Source: Apiotrichum sp. Y4204
Lineage: Eukaryota; Basidiomycota; Tremellomycetes; Trichosporonales; Trichosporonaceae
DNA: 64,000 bases
NCBI GenBank assembly: GCA_025531455.1
Contig: JAMYHL010000066.1
Location: forward strand, 163,111-227,110
Direction of reading: 5' to 3'
Part shown: positions 21,211-31,822 of the stretch, piece by piece
Position numbering within the stretch: position 1 is the first letter of the stretch
Layout of the letters: each line of letters begins with the position of its first letter
Position numbers and translations under genes: made by a program
The notes under the pieces: model-generated
The model's database searches: none
The model's input: the letters and a program-made list of their open reading frames with translations, nothing else
What the model was told of the DNA's origin: nothing

Positions 21211-22683
21211 GTTGGGGATGGGAGATGGGGAATAGAAGGTCTGGTGGATGCAAGAATCAAGAATGATTTGCAGTGGACCAGATGTTGTTGAGGAGATGCG
21301 ATTGATCAATCAATGGACGGGGAGAAAAAAGACGGGTTTCAGTCACGCGACCGCGTCGGATATCGGTTAAGGATGGTGAAAAAAAAAAAGTGGACGGTGA
21401 GGGCTCAATTGAGCCAACGTGCGATATGCTGATAAGGATGAGGGACGTGGAGGGAATGTGTGATGGCGGCGGTGATGGGAGAGAGAGCAAGAGAAGAGCA
21501 GCTGATCTTGCCTAAAGAGAGACCGATGCAGTGGTGGTGCGAGAGATGCCGACGTGTTGGGGGAGATCGGGAGGGAGGTGATGATTGTTGGTGTTGGTGG
21601 TGGTTCGTGTGGATGGACCGGCTGTGAGTGGCCAATATGAATAGAGTGTGCATCGCAGAGGAGTGGCACTGGTGCCCCTGGCATTCTATTGTATGAGTGT
21701 GGCGGGTGGCGGGTGGCAACAAAAGCTCCACGCCCGCTGGGCGCTGGAGACCACGCGCTCCTCACTAGCTCATTGTCCATTGTCATTGGACACGCAGTAC
21801 CCGCTCTAACTGTCGCGCCTCCGGGCCTTGTCGTTTTGCACGATCGAGATGCCTGGCTAATTAAAATCGGTTACAGAGTACCACGGATCAAAACCTTATG
21901 ACTGGTTCCAAACGCGTGGCGATGATGGCTGTGACGACATTGAGATGCAGAAGCGCGGGGGGAGGCGGCGCCGTCAGGATCTGCTGCTGTCTGCCGTGTA
22001 GCTCCGTGTAGTTCCGCTCTCTCCACTGGCTCTCTTGGCATCGCAATCTGGAGGTCTGGAAGAGGACCATCGTCAAACACCGTCAGCTGATCGCCGATGA
22101 GCGCGCGGCGGACATCCCCACTCTTCCGGAATCATCAACCAATTAAAGTCGATGGCCAAATCGCATCCGCTTGTGCCTGGTAGCGTGCGGATCACGAGCT
22201 AGTCACGCGAATGTCACACAATATGACATCACCGCCAGGAACTCCGTGCACGGGGGTTCAAGAACATTCTTCCACTTGGTCGGACAAGGTGGAGACGCGG
22301 AGATGGGAGCTATGGGAGAGTCACAGATCACGGAGAGAGACGAGCTCGAGAAGAAAAAGTGCAGGAACAAAACATCCATGTAGACATACACAAACCAAAC
22401 ATACACGCGCAACAGAGGAAACGACGCCGAGCGCAATAGAGATCGACAGAAGTCACTACTACTTATAAGCGTCGGCCTACACCGCTCCACCACACTCATC
22501 CTCTCCACCCACATCGAAAACAGGCTCTCCACGCTGGGCACCATCTCCTGCAGCTTGCAGCATTCCCGCGTCGCGCACTGATGCACTAGGGCCTCCCATC
22601 CTCTCTCGTCCTCGCTGTGCCTTTCTCAGCGGCCATAGCGTCGAGACATCTCCGCCTCGTTTTCCCCCGTAGCGCCGATCACG
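21211..22683. promoter_or_regulatory. Divergent intergenic region
   Basis: This 1.5-kb region separates the choline kinase and the gene at 22684. It has purine-rich stretches near 21360-21600 on the plus strand, and a ttataa element at 22463-22468, about 215 bases before the plus-strand gene. No coding frame here is convincing. Confidence 0.5.
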
Positions 22684-23946
22684 ATGGCGCAGCAGCAATA
22701 CACCTTTGGCGCGCCGTCGCCAACAACGCCGACAGCGGCAAGTTTCGCCCAGCCATCTACCCCGCATGCCCCGCAGTTTCCTCACGGCTTCCCGCAGCAG
22801 CAGTTCCCCGGCTCCGGCTTTCCATCTGGCCCCTCTACATTTTCCCCGCCGCCGGACCGTTCCCGCGCGTCCACACCGGGCCGGAAACGCGGGGCAGACA
22901 GTACCTCCCCGACCCGGCCGCCAGATAACAAGCGGAGGCGGCGCAACCTCGCGAACGGGTTTCAGGCCATGTCGATAGACACGACAAACCCGTCCGCAGC
23001 GCCCTTTCCCGGTCAGTGGTTCGGTCAGGGCGAAGGGGGAGGCGGACAAGGACATCACCACGAATCGGCGTCAGACTCGGACGACGGCCTCGAACCCACC
23101 CGCCCGCCCGTGGACGGCGATGTTGGCGTCGAGGTCCTCCCCGACCGCTCGCCGAAGCGCCCGCGCCCGTGGCACCGCAACTCGTCCTTCTCCTCGACAT
23201 CTCCCAGCGAGGGGGACTACGACTCGGACGCGACCTTCCGCGTGCCGGCGCGCCCGACGCCGCCGGTCCAAGCTTCCTCTGTCGAGCATCCCCCAGATAC
23301 ACCGCTGCGGCCGCATCACGACAGCCATGGCGTCACGGTCGAACTCCTCGATACGCCGAGTAAACGCAAACAGATGTCCGAGGACGGCGCGCCCCGCAAG
23401 CGCCGCCGCGAGGGCATGGACGTGGATATGGAGAATCTCCCCGAGGGCAGCTACGGCCCGGGATGGTACGAGCCGGAGAAGGACCGGATTATCGTCACCT
23501 CTCTCTCCTCGCCGGAATCCTCCCCGCCGCCACCGGATCATGCTGCCGACTCGGACTCGGAGGGGAAATACGAGTACAACCGCCACCTCTCGCAGCCGGG
23601 AAATCAAGGCTTTACGATCTCGCCCTCGCTGCTGACGCACATCCTCAACGCGCAGCGCGAGAATGCGAATATTAATCCTACGGCGGAGCGCGGACTCGTG
23701 CTCTATCGCCCGGTCGCGCCTGCTGCGGATGTCGTGCGTGAGTGGCCGGACGGCGCACGCGTGCCTTTCGACTATGCAGATTCCGGACGGTTCGAGGAAG
23801 TTGACGATGACGAGGATCTCATGACTGGTGGTGCGGCGCCGATGGATTCGGGCATGGCAATGGATACGGGCATGGGCATGGATACGGGCATGGGCATGGA
23901 CACCGACGGAGGGTGGGGCGGCGACGAGGCGATGGACGTCGAGTAG
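22684..23946 (+). CDS. Hypothetical low-complexity nuclear-type protein
   Basis: Single-exon frame of 420 residues, not assigned to a family. The N-terminus is Gln/Pro/Phe/Gly-rich (starts MAQQQYTFGAPSP). Two basic clusters look like nuclear localisation signals (NKRRRRN near residue 80; RKRRREGMD near 240). Between them lie acidic Ser/Asp runs. A better-ordered segment, YGPGWYEPEKDRIIVTSL (around residues 258-276), and SLLTHILNAQRENANI (around 318-333) are candidates for conserved interaction motifs. The C-terminus is acidic with a short MDTGMG repeat. This suggests an intrinsically disordered nuclear protein; function unknown. The start is the first ATG, and no introns are needed. Confidence 0.75.
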   Translation: MAQQQYTFGAPSPTTPTAASFAQPSTPHAPQFPHGFPQQQFPGSGFPSGPSTFSPPPDRSRASTPGRKRGADSTSPTRPPDNKRRRRNLANGFQAMSIDTTNPSAAPFPGQWFGQGEGGGGQGHHHESASDSDDGLEPTRPPVDGDVGVEVLPDRSPKRPRPWHRNSSFSSTSPSEGDYDSDATFRVPARPTPPVQASSVEHPPDTPLRPHHDSHGVTVELLDTPSKRKQMSEDGAPRKRRREGMDVDMENLPEGSYGPGWYEPEKDRIIVTSLSSPESSPPPPDHAADSDSEGKYEYNRHLSQPGNQGFTISPSLLTHILNAQRENANINPTAERGLVLYRPVAPAADVVREWPDGARVPFDYADSGRFEEVDDDEDLMTGGAAPMDSGMAMDTGMGMDTGMGMDTDGGWGGDEAMDVE

Positions 23947-24095
23947 AGATATAACATCAGAAGTTACGTAGATGGCCACGGTCTGTTGTATAGCTAGTGC
24001 ATCGCATGAAACAGCATATCTGACGAGATGGACCCCTTCCGGGCTACTTGCTGGGTCATTAGGTTCCTGCTCTCGAGTGTTGTTCGTCTCTCCTT

Positions 24096-24127
24096 CTCTC
24101 TGTCTCTCTGTCTCTCTGTCTCTCTGT
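24096..24127. repeat. Short 8-bp microsatellite
   Basis: Four perfect tandem copies of ctctctgt in the spacer between two convergent genes, with further CT-rich sequence on the left. Confidence 0.85.
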
Positions 24128-24178
24128 CTTTGATCTTCGCGAACAAGCACTAGTGCATGCCTTTCTTTTGGTCTACAT

Positions 24179-25410
24179 CTAGATACGGATAGACTCTGGA
24201 CGTCAGCTGAATGAATGCAACAGGTGGTTGGGATGTGGCAATGGCGCCGATGGATCAGGTGATGGAGGAGCAGAGGGTGATGTGGGGGTCCTGCTCGGGC
24301 GGGCCGGCTACGCGTCCGGTTTCTGCACACGCTATCCTCCTCTCTGCTTCACTCCTCCGCTGCTCTCGGTTCCTCTCCACCTCTCTCTCCGCTCCATCTC
24401 AGCCCCTCTGCCTCTCCCCTGGCACCCGCCCAATCTCTCTCTGTACTCGCTCCGCTCGCGACTCACCGCTCTTGACGACCTTCTGGAGGTCCTGCTCGAC
24501 GCCCCACACGTGCGCGCGAAGGTCGAGGAGCTCGAGGTGCAGGCCGTCCTGATGTCAATTACGTTTCATGGCGGAGGGTTGGGTTCGAGGGTAAGATCGG
24601 GGGAGAACAGAATACGCGCTTTCGTCCTCTCGAGCTCTCTGTCGAGGTTTACTCGCTCTCCCCTTGGCCTTGCCTCACGCTCTGGCGCTCTTTTGTGCAC
24701 TCCTGCCCTCGCTCCGCTCGGGCTCACTCGGCCTCCGCACGCGCATACTCACATAGACCTTCTTCATCTCCGCGCGGACCTTGGCCGAGTCGTCCTTGAC
24801 GGCCGCCGAGGCGCGGAGCGCCGCGAGGTCCTTCTCGACAGTCTGCAGGCGGTCGAGGTGCGAAGTGATCCGCTGCGTGCCGTTCTGCAGCTCGTCCACC
24901 GAGGCCAGCAGCAAGCCGTTCGCAATCTTCGTGTCCTCCTGCAGGTAGTACAGTCCCAGGCTGGTGGCTACCGAGAAGCCGAGAAGCTGGGGGTGAGTGA
25001 GGGTTGGGGAAGGGAGCTTACGAAGCCGAGGATGCTGAGTGTTAGTTCGCACGAGGGGAAAGTTCTGGACTCACCCGCCGCTGTAGTGTGAAGGCCGGTG
25101 TCAGTAAGCGCGTTCGAGATCATTGTTAGTTGTCCCCTTGGGCCGAGAGCAGCTCGGCAAGCACGATTCTTGCTGCTGCCCGCCTCGCTCTTCCCTCGCT
25201 CCACACTCTATTCCCCTCTCCTCTCATCCGCACTTCCTCTTCTGCCTACTCCTTCCCTCTCCATCTCTCCACTTACCGGAATCCCCCGACGGGCTGCTTA
25301 ACAGGCACAGCGGGGCCAACGGTGCCGACCTCCTCGCGGACGACGGCGGACGTCGACAGCGAGCGGGTCGCGTGGGCGGCGCGGAGACGGGCGGCGCGGA
25401 GGGCGAGCAT
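24179..25410 (-). CDS. Small mitochondrial membrane protein with micro-exons
   Basis: Six exons: 25410-25277, 25080-25075 (6 nt), 25034-25022 (13 nt), 24986-24753, 24548-24467, 24195-24179; 161 residues. The N-terminus is a classic mitochondrial presequence (MLALRAARLRAAHATRSLST). The micro-exons encode part of a glycine-rich membrane segment reading GGFRGGILGFLLGFSVATSLG, here interrupted by three introns. A helical, probably coiled-coil region (residues about 75-150) follows, ending with LDLRAHVWGVEQDLQKVV. This arrangement fits a single-pass inner-membrane protein with a helical soluble domain; I do not know its function. The last exon is the least certain: I chose an acceptor with the usual branch site (ctgacgtccag), but an acceptor at 24323 would instead end the frame at 24255. 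Confidence 0.75.
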
Positions 25411-26224
25411 TGTGAGTGGTGAGAGTGAGTGGTGTAATGTAGCTTTTAATCGGCTTGTTATCTTTGGCGCTTCGGCAATGGCTTGGGACTGGCGGGCCCG
25501 CGCAATGATGGCCTGACGATGGGGCTGGGCTGGGCTGGGAGCTGGTTGGTGAGAGCATGAGAGCGTGAAAGGGTCGTCGCGTGGTAAAGTGGAGGCGAAC
25601 AGTGGAACCAAGCATGACGAGTACTGGAACCAAGCATGACGAGTACGCATGGTCGTCGGTCTTCACGCTCTGAATGGTCTCATACGCGTCTTACGCTCTG
25701 TCAAAGACAACATTCGCTTCAAAGGAAAATCCGACACTCCATCAACGACAATGGTATGCATATCAGAAAGAGGCGTCAGCAGTAATGGAACAGAAACAAG
25801 AAGTAACTCGATGGGCCACCAAACGCCTTTATATAGCCTGGCACCTGGGGGGTGTCTATTTAGCGTGCTGACTGCATGGTCCCCACACCAGTCGGATATT
25901 GCGGCGATATGTCGTGTTGGCGCGTCGCCGCTGTCGACCACGCGTCGTTGTCGTGGCCGTCGCCGTTGTCGTTGATGTTCGTTGATGTTCTTGAACGCGT
26001 ACGAACGTCGACGACGACAAGAAGTTCCAACCAAGTCTGAGCTTCATCTGCTTCTCGTGTCTCGTCCAACCTCTCCTCCAAAAAACAACGACCACGACCC
26101 AGGCTCTTTCACTCTCTCTCTCTCTCTATTCTACGCGCTCGTAATCCCCGTCTTTAATTTATCCCAGAAAACGGCAGCTCGCCACCACTCCTCCCGACTC
26201 TACCACTCCACCTAATCTCCCACC
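25411..26224. promoter_or_regulatory. Divergent promoter region upstream of CCT3
   Basis: This 814-base region lies between divergent genes. It holds a perfect 22-bp tandem duplication (25603-25646), a tttatata element near 25829, GTC/GTT-rich triplet sequence at 25935-25995, and a CT-rich tract at 26107-26128 before the CCT3 leader. No coding frame is supported. Confidence 0.5.
25603..25646. repeat. Perfect 22-bp tandem duplication
   Basis: Two adjacent identical copies of a 22-base unit starting tggaaccaagcatgacgag. Each contains TGACG, half of a CRE-type site. The repeat lies 193 bases from the start of the mitochondrial-protein gene. Confidence 0.9.
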
Positions 26225-28155
26225 ATGGCCCAGCTCCCGAACGGCATGCCCATGATGGTCATGAGTGCGTGCAACCGCGACATCGCGTGCCCGGGGGAAA
26301 TACGCGTACCTCGCGCCCCTTCACTAACAGACACGGCTGACAGCAGACACCGGACCCGAGCGCCAGCACGGCCGCAAGGCCCAGACGGCCAACATTGTCG
26401 CCGCCAAGGTGGGTCTTGTTATTCTGCAGTGCTGACCCCAGACCGTCGCGGACGTCATTAGGACATGTCTTGGCCCCAAGGCCATGCTCAAGATGGTTCT
26501 CGACCCCATGGGCGGTATCCTGTGAGCTGACATTCGTGCTTCGAGCTCCACTGACACCAGACTCACAAACGACGGGCACGCGATCCTCCGTGAAATCGAC
26601 GTCGCGCACCCGGCAGCCAAGTCGATGATCGAGCTTTCGCGCACGCAGGACGAGGAGGTCGGCGACGGCACCACGTCGGTCATTATCCTCGCGGGTGAGA
26701 TCCTCGCGTACTCGCTCCCGCTGCTCGAGCGCAACATCCACCCGGTGGTCATCATCCGCGCATTCAAGGCCGCTCTCGACGACGCGCTTGCGACCATCGA
26801 CCGCATCTCCATTCCTGTCGACATCTCGTCTGAGGCCGAGATGCTGTCGCTTATCAAGACGTCGATCGGCACCAAGTTCGTCTCGCGCTGGTCCGACCTC
26901 ATGTGCCGCCTCGCGCTGGATGCCGTCAAGACCGTGGCCGTGACGGCCGAGCAGGAGAGCGGGTTTGTCGGCGCGAGCGCCCAGGGCGGTGCGGCGCTCA
27001 GCATCAAGACGGTGGACATTAAGCGCTACGCACGTGTGGAGAAGGTGCCCGGCGGCGAGATTGAGGACTCGCGTGTGCTCAAAGGTGTCATGGTCAACAA
27101 GGACGTCACCCACCCCAAGATGCGCAGGCGGATCGAGAACCCCCGCATCGTCCTCCTCGACTGCCCCCTCGAGTACAAGAAGGGCGAGTCGCAGACCAAC
27201 ATTGAGATCTCCAAGGAGGAGGACTGGAACCGCTTCCTGCAGATCGAGGAGGAGCAAATCAAGGCTATGTGCGACAAGATTATCGAGTTCAAGCCCGACC
27301 TCGTGTTTACCGAGAAGGGTGTCTCTGGTGGGTGCTGCAACGCGGATGTTTCTGTTCTAAAGATCTCTCCTGACTCCAGACCTCGCGCAGCACTACCTGC
27401 TCAAGGCGGACCCGCCTATCACCGCCATCCGCCGCGTGCGCAAGTCGGACAACAACCGTATCGCGCGTGCTGTCGGCGCAACGATCGTCAACCGCGTCGA
27501 CGACCTGCGCGAGTCGGACATTGGTACCGGCTGCGGTCTTTTCCACATTGAGAAGCTCGGCGACGAGTACTTCACTTTCCTCGAGGAGTGCACCGCGCCC
27601 AAGGCATGCACGATCCTGCTCCGCGGCCCGTCCAAGGACATTCTCAACGAAATTGACCGTAACCTCGCGGACGCCATGTCGGTGGCGCGTAATGTCGTCT
27701 TCAACCCGATCCTGGCTCCCGGTGGTGGCGCGACCGAGATGGCCATCAGCGTGGCACTCACCGAGCGCGCCAAGACGATGCCGGGCGTGGCCGGTGCGCC
27801 GTACAAGGCCATTGCCGAGGCCCTCGAGGTCATCCCGCGCACACTCGTCCAGAACTGTGGTGGCAACGCCATGCGCGCGCTCACCGAGCTGCGCGCCAAG
27901 CACGCCGCCGGCGAGAACATGTACGGCATTGACGGCGACACGGGCAAGGTGACGGACATGCGCAAGTACGGACTTTTGGAGAGCGCGGCGGTCAAGATCC
28001 AGACGCTCAAGACGGCGATTGAGAGCGCGACGCTCCTCCTCCGTGTCGACGACGTGCTCGCCGGATCTGGAAACCCTGCCGCCCACGGAGGCGGCGCGGT
28101 CCAGACCATGGCCGAGCATGCCGAGGACATGCAGCCCGACGGACCCCAGATGTGA
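26225..28155 (+). CDS. CCT3: Chaperonin CCT (TRiC) subunit gamma
   Basis: One of the eight subunits of the cytosolic TRiC/CCT ring that folds actin, tubulin and other proteins with ATP. Five exons (26225-26264, 26347-26408, 26442-26521, 26561-27327, 27380-28155) give 574 residues; all four introns end in ctgac-type branch sites followed closely by AG. The ATP-binding chaperonin motifs are intact: CLGPKAMLKM, LTNDGHAIL (61-69), VGDGTTSV (93-100, with the catalytic Asp), and LAPGGGATEM in the C-terminal equatorial domain. The gamma assignment rests on the N-terminal MNTGPERQHGRKAQ and the GNPAAHGGG tail region. Length is slightly above the usual 545-560. Divergent from the mitochondrial-protein gene, convergent with the next. 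Confidence 0.97.
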
Positions 28156-28298
28156 GACGAGTAGATAACGCCCAGCGTAGATCATTGCATGCATGTTTGG
28201 ATAGAGGCAGAGGAAACCGGGAGAGTGTACTAACATGCATACATTGACTGAAATCGACGATTCGTACCCGTCACAGTCATACAAACTCGGCTTGTCCA

Positions 28299-29582
28299 CT
28301 ACGACCTCCTCGCCTTGTCGGGATTCTTCACAAACCGATCAACCCATCTATCCCAGCCACGCGCCGCCTTGCCCATCGTGTCCCGGAGGTCGCGCACGAC
28401 CTGGTCGCGCTCCCACGCCTCGTCCTCCCAGTTCTGGCTCTCATACTCTGCGCTCTCCCCTTCTCCCTCTTTCTCTCCTCCTTTCCCACTCGCACCACTC
28501 GCGCCGCTTGCCTGCCACCCGATAGTCTCCATCACCTCCGCCTCGGTCGGGATCCCCCAGTGTGGCCGCCCGAACCGCTTCGCATCCCGCGATATGCACT
28601 GGCCGAGGAGATATGCCTCGAGGACCGCCGCCCGGTCAGAGGACACGCACTCGAGCGCGATCGGCTCGCTTGTCGACGCCAGGCGGCGGGTCACGCTGCG
28701 TGCGGTCTTGGCGCCGCGGAGAGAGTTGGCCATCCACACGGCGTCGACCTCGAGTGCCCCACCTAAGATGTCAGAAGTCATCTTCTTAGACTACCCACCG
28801 AAAACCCATCCGACAAACACCAGCGCCCAGTCCAGCACGGCGGTAACGGGCAACAACCCCGTCGCGATGGCGGCGTCGCGCTGCGCCTTGGACTTTGTGC
28901 GCATCAGGCTGCTGATAAACTCGGCGCGCAGCTCGTCCTCGGTCAGCTTGAGCGTCGGCGGGTAGAGGAGGACCATGGCGTCGAGCTTGACCGTGCTGCA
29001 GAGCTCCGTGTCGGGAATGGCGTCATTCTGGTCCTGGTCCTTTTGATCGTTTTTGTCGCCGTCCTTATCCTCCGGTTCCTCGTCCGAGCCATCTACGATC
29101 CTCGCCGCAGGCGAGTGAGAATGCTCTCCAGCGCGTTCCCCATCTCGGGGGATACGCGTCAGAAACTCGAGATCCGCACTCGTCGTCCGCCCCGCCGCCC
29201 ATTCCACGCCGCGCATGACTTTGGCTTTTAACGCTTTCCAGCTGAGCCCGCTGGGCGTTGCGTGTGCGGCGCGCACCTCTTCCTGCCACTTGCGCTGGAT
29301 TTTCGCGGTCGTCCGCTCGTCGGGCGTCTTGAGCAGCGGTGGCGGCGGGGGAGTGTATAGGACAAATCGGAGTGGCGGAATGGGGGAGGAGGACGGGAGA
29401 GAGGGCGCAGGGAAGGGAACCACATACACGATGAGTTTGTGGGGGTCGCGTACGAAGGAGTCTGGGCCAGGTGGGGCGGGTGCGCGCGGGGCTGGGGCCG
29501 AGACTGGGGCCGAGGTCGACTCCGAAGTCGGAACTGGGACAGAACCTGCAGGGGTCGTAGACGACGAGGAATCCGAGGACAT
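28299..29582 (-). CDS. Conserved-looking protein of unknown function
   Basis: Two exons (29582-28799 and 28762-28299), joined across a 36-nt intron, give 415 residues. I do not recognise the family. The N-terminal 45 residues are Ser/Pro/Ala-rich. Residues 46-90 look globular (HKLIVYVVPFP, LRFVLYTPPPP). A basic helical region (KIQRKWQEEV, WKALKAKVMRGVEWA) follows, then an acidic Asp/Gln-rich linker. Around residues 245-265 a hydrophobic segment (VTAVLDWALVFVGWVFGG) spans the splice site and could be a membrane helix. The C-terminal half has a Trp-rich acidic tail (SQNWEDEAWERD). There is no clear targeting signal. The consistent phase and compact intron support a real gene. Convergent with CCT3. 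Confidence 0.77.
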
Positions 29583-29791
29583 GCTGATGAGGGATAGAGA
29601 GGTGTGGAGATAGACAGAAGGGATGCTTCAGGAGAATCACATCCTTCATCGCGGGCATCTTCTCGGGATTCACTACGTGACGTCAAGGCCAAGTCGTACG
29701 CCCCAGGCGTCAACCACAATACCGCTCATCCTCGATACATTGCTTGCATCCCATCGCCTGCTCTGCGATCATACGCATTCCATGGTCGACT

Positions 29792-30982
29792 TTAGTCTTT
29801 CTCGCTGTTATAGATGTTATTGTACCTATCCAGCGCCTGCTTCTCGAGCTCCTCCCCGCTCTGGCCCTCAAACCGGCGGGGATCAAGCGCCGCACGCAGC
29901 GCCGCATCTCCCTCTCCATCACTGACCCCGCCAAGATCAGAAAGCACCATGTCGGCAAGTACGCCTGCACACCCCGCCGCATGCGTGATCCACACCCCGA
30001 CAGCGGCGTACATCCCCTCCCCGAGACGGCCGACGAGCGGCAGCCCATCAGGCGTAACAGTGAACACGCCAGACGAGTGCACTTGCGCGTCCTTGAACCC
30101 TGCGGCAGTCTCGGGAGGCAGGAACCCCACCGCCTGGCGGATAGCCTTCTCGAACACCGGGTCGCTCGCCGTCGCATCCCCCTTTCCAGCCATTTCCCCG
30201 GCACGCACATGTACCGGTCTATGCGCGTACGACCCGATACCGTCGCGCGCGCCGTGGTCGCGGGCGTACACGTGCGCCGCGGGCCAGCGAACAAACGGGC
30301 TGTCGGGGCGGGGATCCCTCGAAGTAGAGAGAATGTACGGGTGCGAAACGGAGACAGCGGCGGAGGCGAGAGACGGCGCAAGCTGTCCCGCCCACACGCC
30401 CGTGCAGAGGACGACGAAGCGGGCCTTCACTTCCCCCGCCGAGGTGGTCAGGACGTATGGCCCCCCGCCAGTAATAGACTCTACGTCCGCATCGAGGAGC
30501 GTCGCCCCGGCGGCGGCAGCGGCGTCCTGTGCGCTCAGCGCGATCGCCGGACCGTCCGCCGTCCCGTCGCCTGGAAAGTGGAGCGCGGCGGTGGTGTGTG
30601 CCGGGCTGACGAACGCGGGCGCGAGGGCGGCCGCCTCTTCGGGGGAAAGCACGTTGGCCTCGATGCCCTGTTTCCTCGCTTCGGCGGCTCGGAGGCGCAT
30701 CGTCTCCTCTTCGGCCTTGGTGCGCGCAATCTCGAGCCCGCCAACGGGCCGGAATCCGCCGGGAACGCCGCGGTATACCGCGACGGAGCGGCGGGCAAGC
30801 TCGGTGAGTTGTGGGATCTCGTTGAATGTGCCCACGAAGCCTGGGGCGAGGCCTGTCGAGCCACGTTGTTGGCGGAGCGCGCGGTCTAGAAGGAGAACGC
30901 GCGCACGGGAAGATAGGAGGGAGGCGAGGGACGAGCCGACGATGCCCCCGCCCACGATTGCAATGTCGTATTCTTGCGGCAT
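29792..30982 (-). CDS. FAD-dependent oxidoreductase, sarcosine/dimethylglycine oxidase-like
   Basis: Single-exon frame of 396 residues from MPQEYDIAIVGGGIVGSSLA. The GxGxxG dinucleotide fold (GGGIVG, residues 9-14) binds FAD. The GSTGLAPGF segment resembles the flavin-proximal loop of dimethylglycine and sarcosine oxidases (DAO superfamily). Near the C-terminus, TPDGLPLVG and the VWITHAAG region form the second FAD-contacting motif. It likely oxidises a secondary or tertiary amine or amino acid, producing an imine and hydrogen peroxide or passing on electrons; the substrate is not determined. There is no obvious mitochondrial presequence and no peroxisomal C-terminal tripeptide. The upstream non-ATG part of the frame is not used. 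The lack of introns contrasts with most neighbours. Confidence 0.88.
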   Translation of the reverse strand: MPQEYDIAIVGGGIVGSSLASLLSSRARVLLLDRALRQQRGSTGLAPGFVGTFNEIPQLTELARRSVAVYRGVPGGFRPVGGLEIARTKAEEETMRLRAAEARKQGIEANVLSPEEAAALAPAFVSPAHTTAALHFPGDGTADGPAIALSAQDAAAAAGATLLDADVESITGGGPYVLTTSAGEVKARFVVLCTGVWAGQLAPSLASAAVSVSHPYILSTSRDPRPDSPFVRWPAAHVYARDHGARDGIGSYAHRPVHVRAGEMAGKGDATASDPVFEKAIRQAVGFLPPETAAGFKDAQVHSSGVFTVTPDGLPLVGRLGEGMYAAVGVWITHAAGCAGVLADMVLSDLGGVSDGEGDAALRAALDPRRFEGQSGEELEKQALDRYNNIYNSEKD

Positions 30983-31433
30983 ACCGTCTGGGAAGTGTGA
31001 GAAGAATAAGTGCTGCTGACCCGTTTTATACACTTGAGTTGGGACAAGCCAACTGAGATTTAACCGGAACGCTCTGACTCCTTAGCTGCTTCTGTATCCC
31101 GTCGCTCTTAGTTGCTCGCGCACCTTATCCGCGGTTCCGTTGGGGATGTTGACGGAGTAGACTAACAGTTCGACTCGACTTGTTCGGGTATGGACTGGTT
31201 GACCAAGATGATCCATGACGTCGATCACGACTTCAGCCGATGAGCCGGCGGAACGCGCTGTCGTGTCTCGGAAATGGAAACTGGAATTTGACCATGCTGA
31301 GCTCACAGGAAACAGCAGACTGCATGTCGAACTGCAATGCATCTCGACGCGCTCGGCCGCTCGGCGTGCATACGCGAAACTTGGCGCACGGCGCGCACGG
31401 GCTGGTGTGGGAGGCAAAAACGGCAAAACGAAA
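30983..31433. other. Intergenic region before tRNA-Thr
   Basis: Spacer of 451 bases carrying the promoter of the FAD oxidoreductase gene and the 3' flank of the tRNA. I see no coding frame or repeat. Confidence 0.5.
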
Positions 31434-31539
31434 TGCCCCCGACGCGATTTGAACGCGCGAATCTTCTGTTTCGCAGGTGTGGTGATATTACTCACCACTC
31501 CAATACAAGACAGACGCCTTACCACTTGGCCACAAGGGC
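31434..31539 (-). tRNA. tRNA-Thr (UGU) with a 33-nt intron
   Basis: Reads on the minus strand from 31539. The acceptor stem GCCCTTG pairs with CGGGGGC (two G-U pairs). The D arm contains GGCCAAGTGGTAAGGC, the anticodon stem is TCTGT/ACAGA and the loop is CTTGTA+A with anticodon TGT. The T arm is GCGCG-TTCAAAT-CGCGT and the discriminator is A. An intron (31503-31471) follows position 37, at the canonical nuclear tRNA splice site; it contains a self-complementary TGGTG...CACCA hairpin. The mature tRNA is 73 nt before CCA addition. Confidence 0.92.
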
Positions 31540-31822
31540 TGGACACGAGCTGACTTTTTGAAACTGGCTAAAAATCGTTACCCATATAAGCTGTTGTTGA
31601 TACATCTCGAGGTGCCTGCACGGTACGCATGCATGATAAATTGTTGGTCAAGCGTGTTACGTGCACGGAATGCAGTGGAAAGAGCTCAGTCTGAACGTGC
31701 ATTACTTATGCCATGCTGTCACCTGCCTCCAGTGTTCCGCGACTTCTCGAGCTCCAATGCCTCTCACATCTCGATGTATGTCTCCCTAGCGCACAACGAC
31801 ACACCCCGCTCAGATCCACTCC

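Noticed and set aside
29744..30889. 381-residue plus-strand frame
   Set aside because: It lies antisense to the FAD oxidoreductase; its composition is Arg/Gly-rich and it has no motifs. Long antisense frames are expected in GC-rich codon-biased genes.
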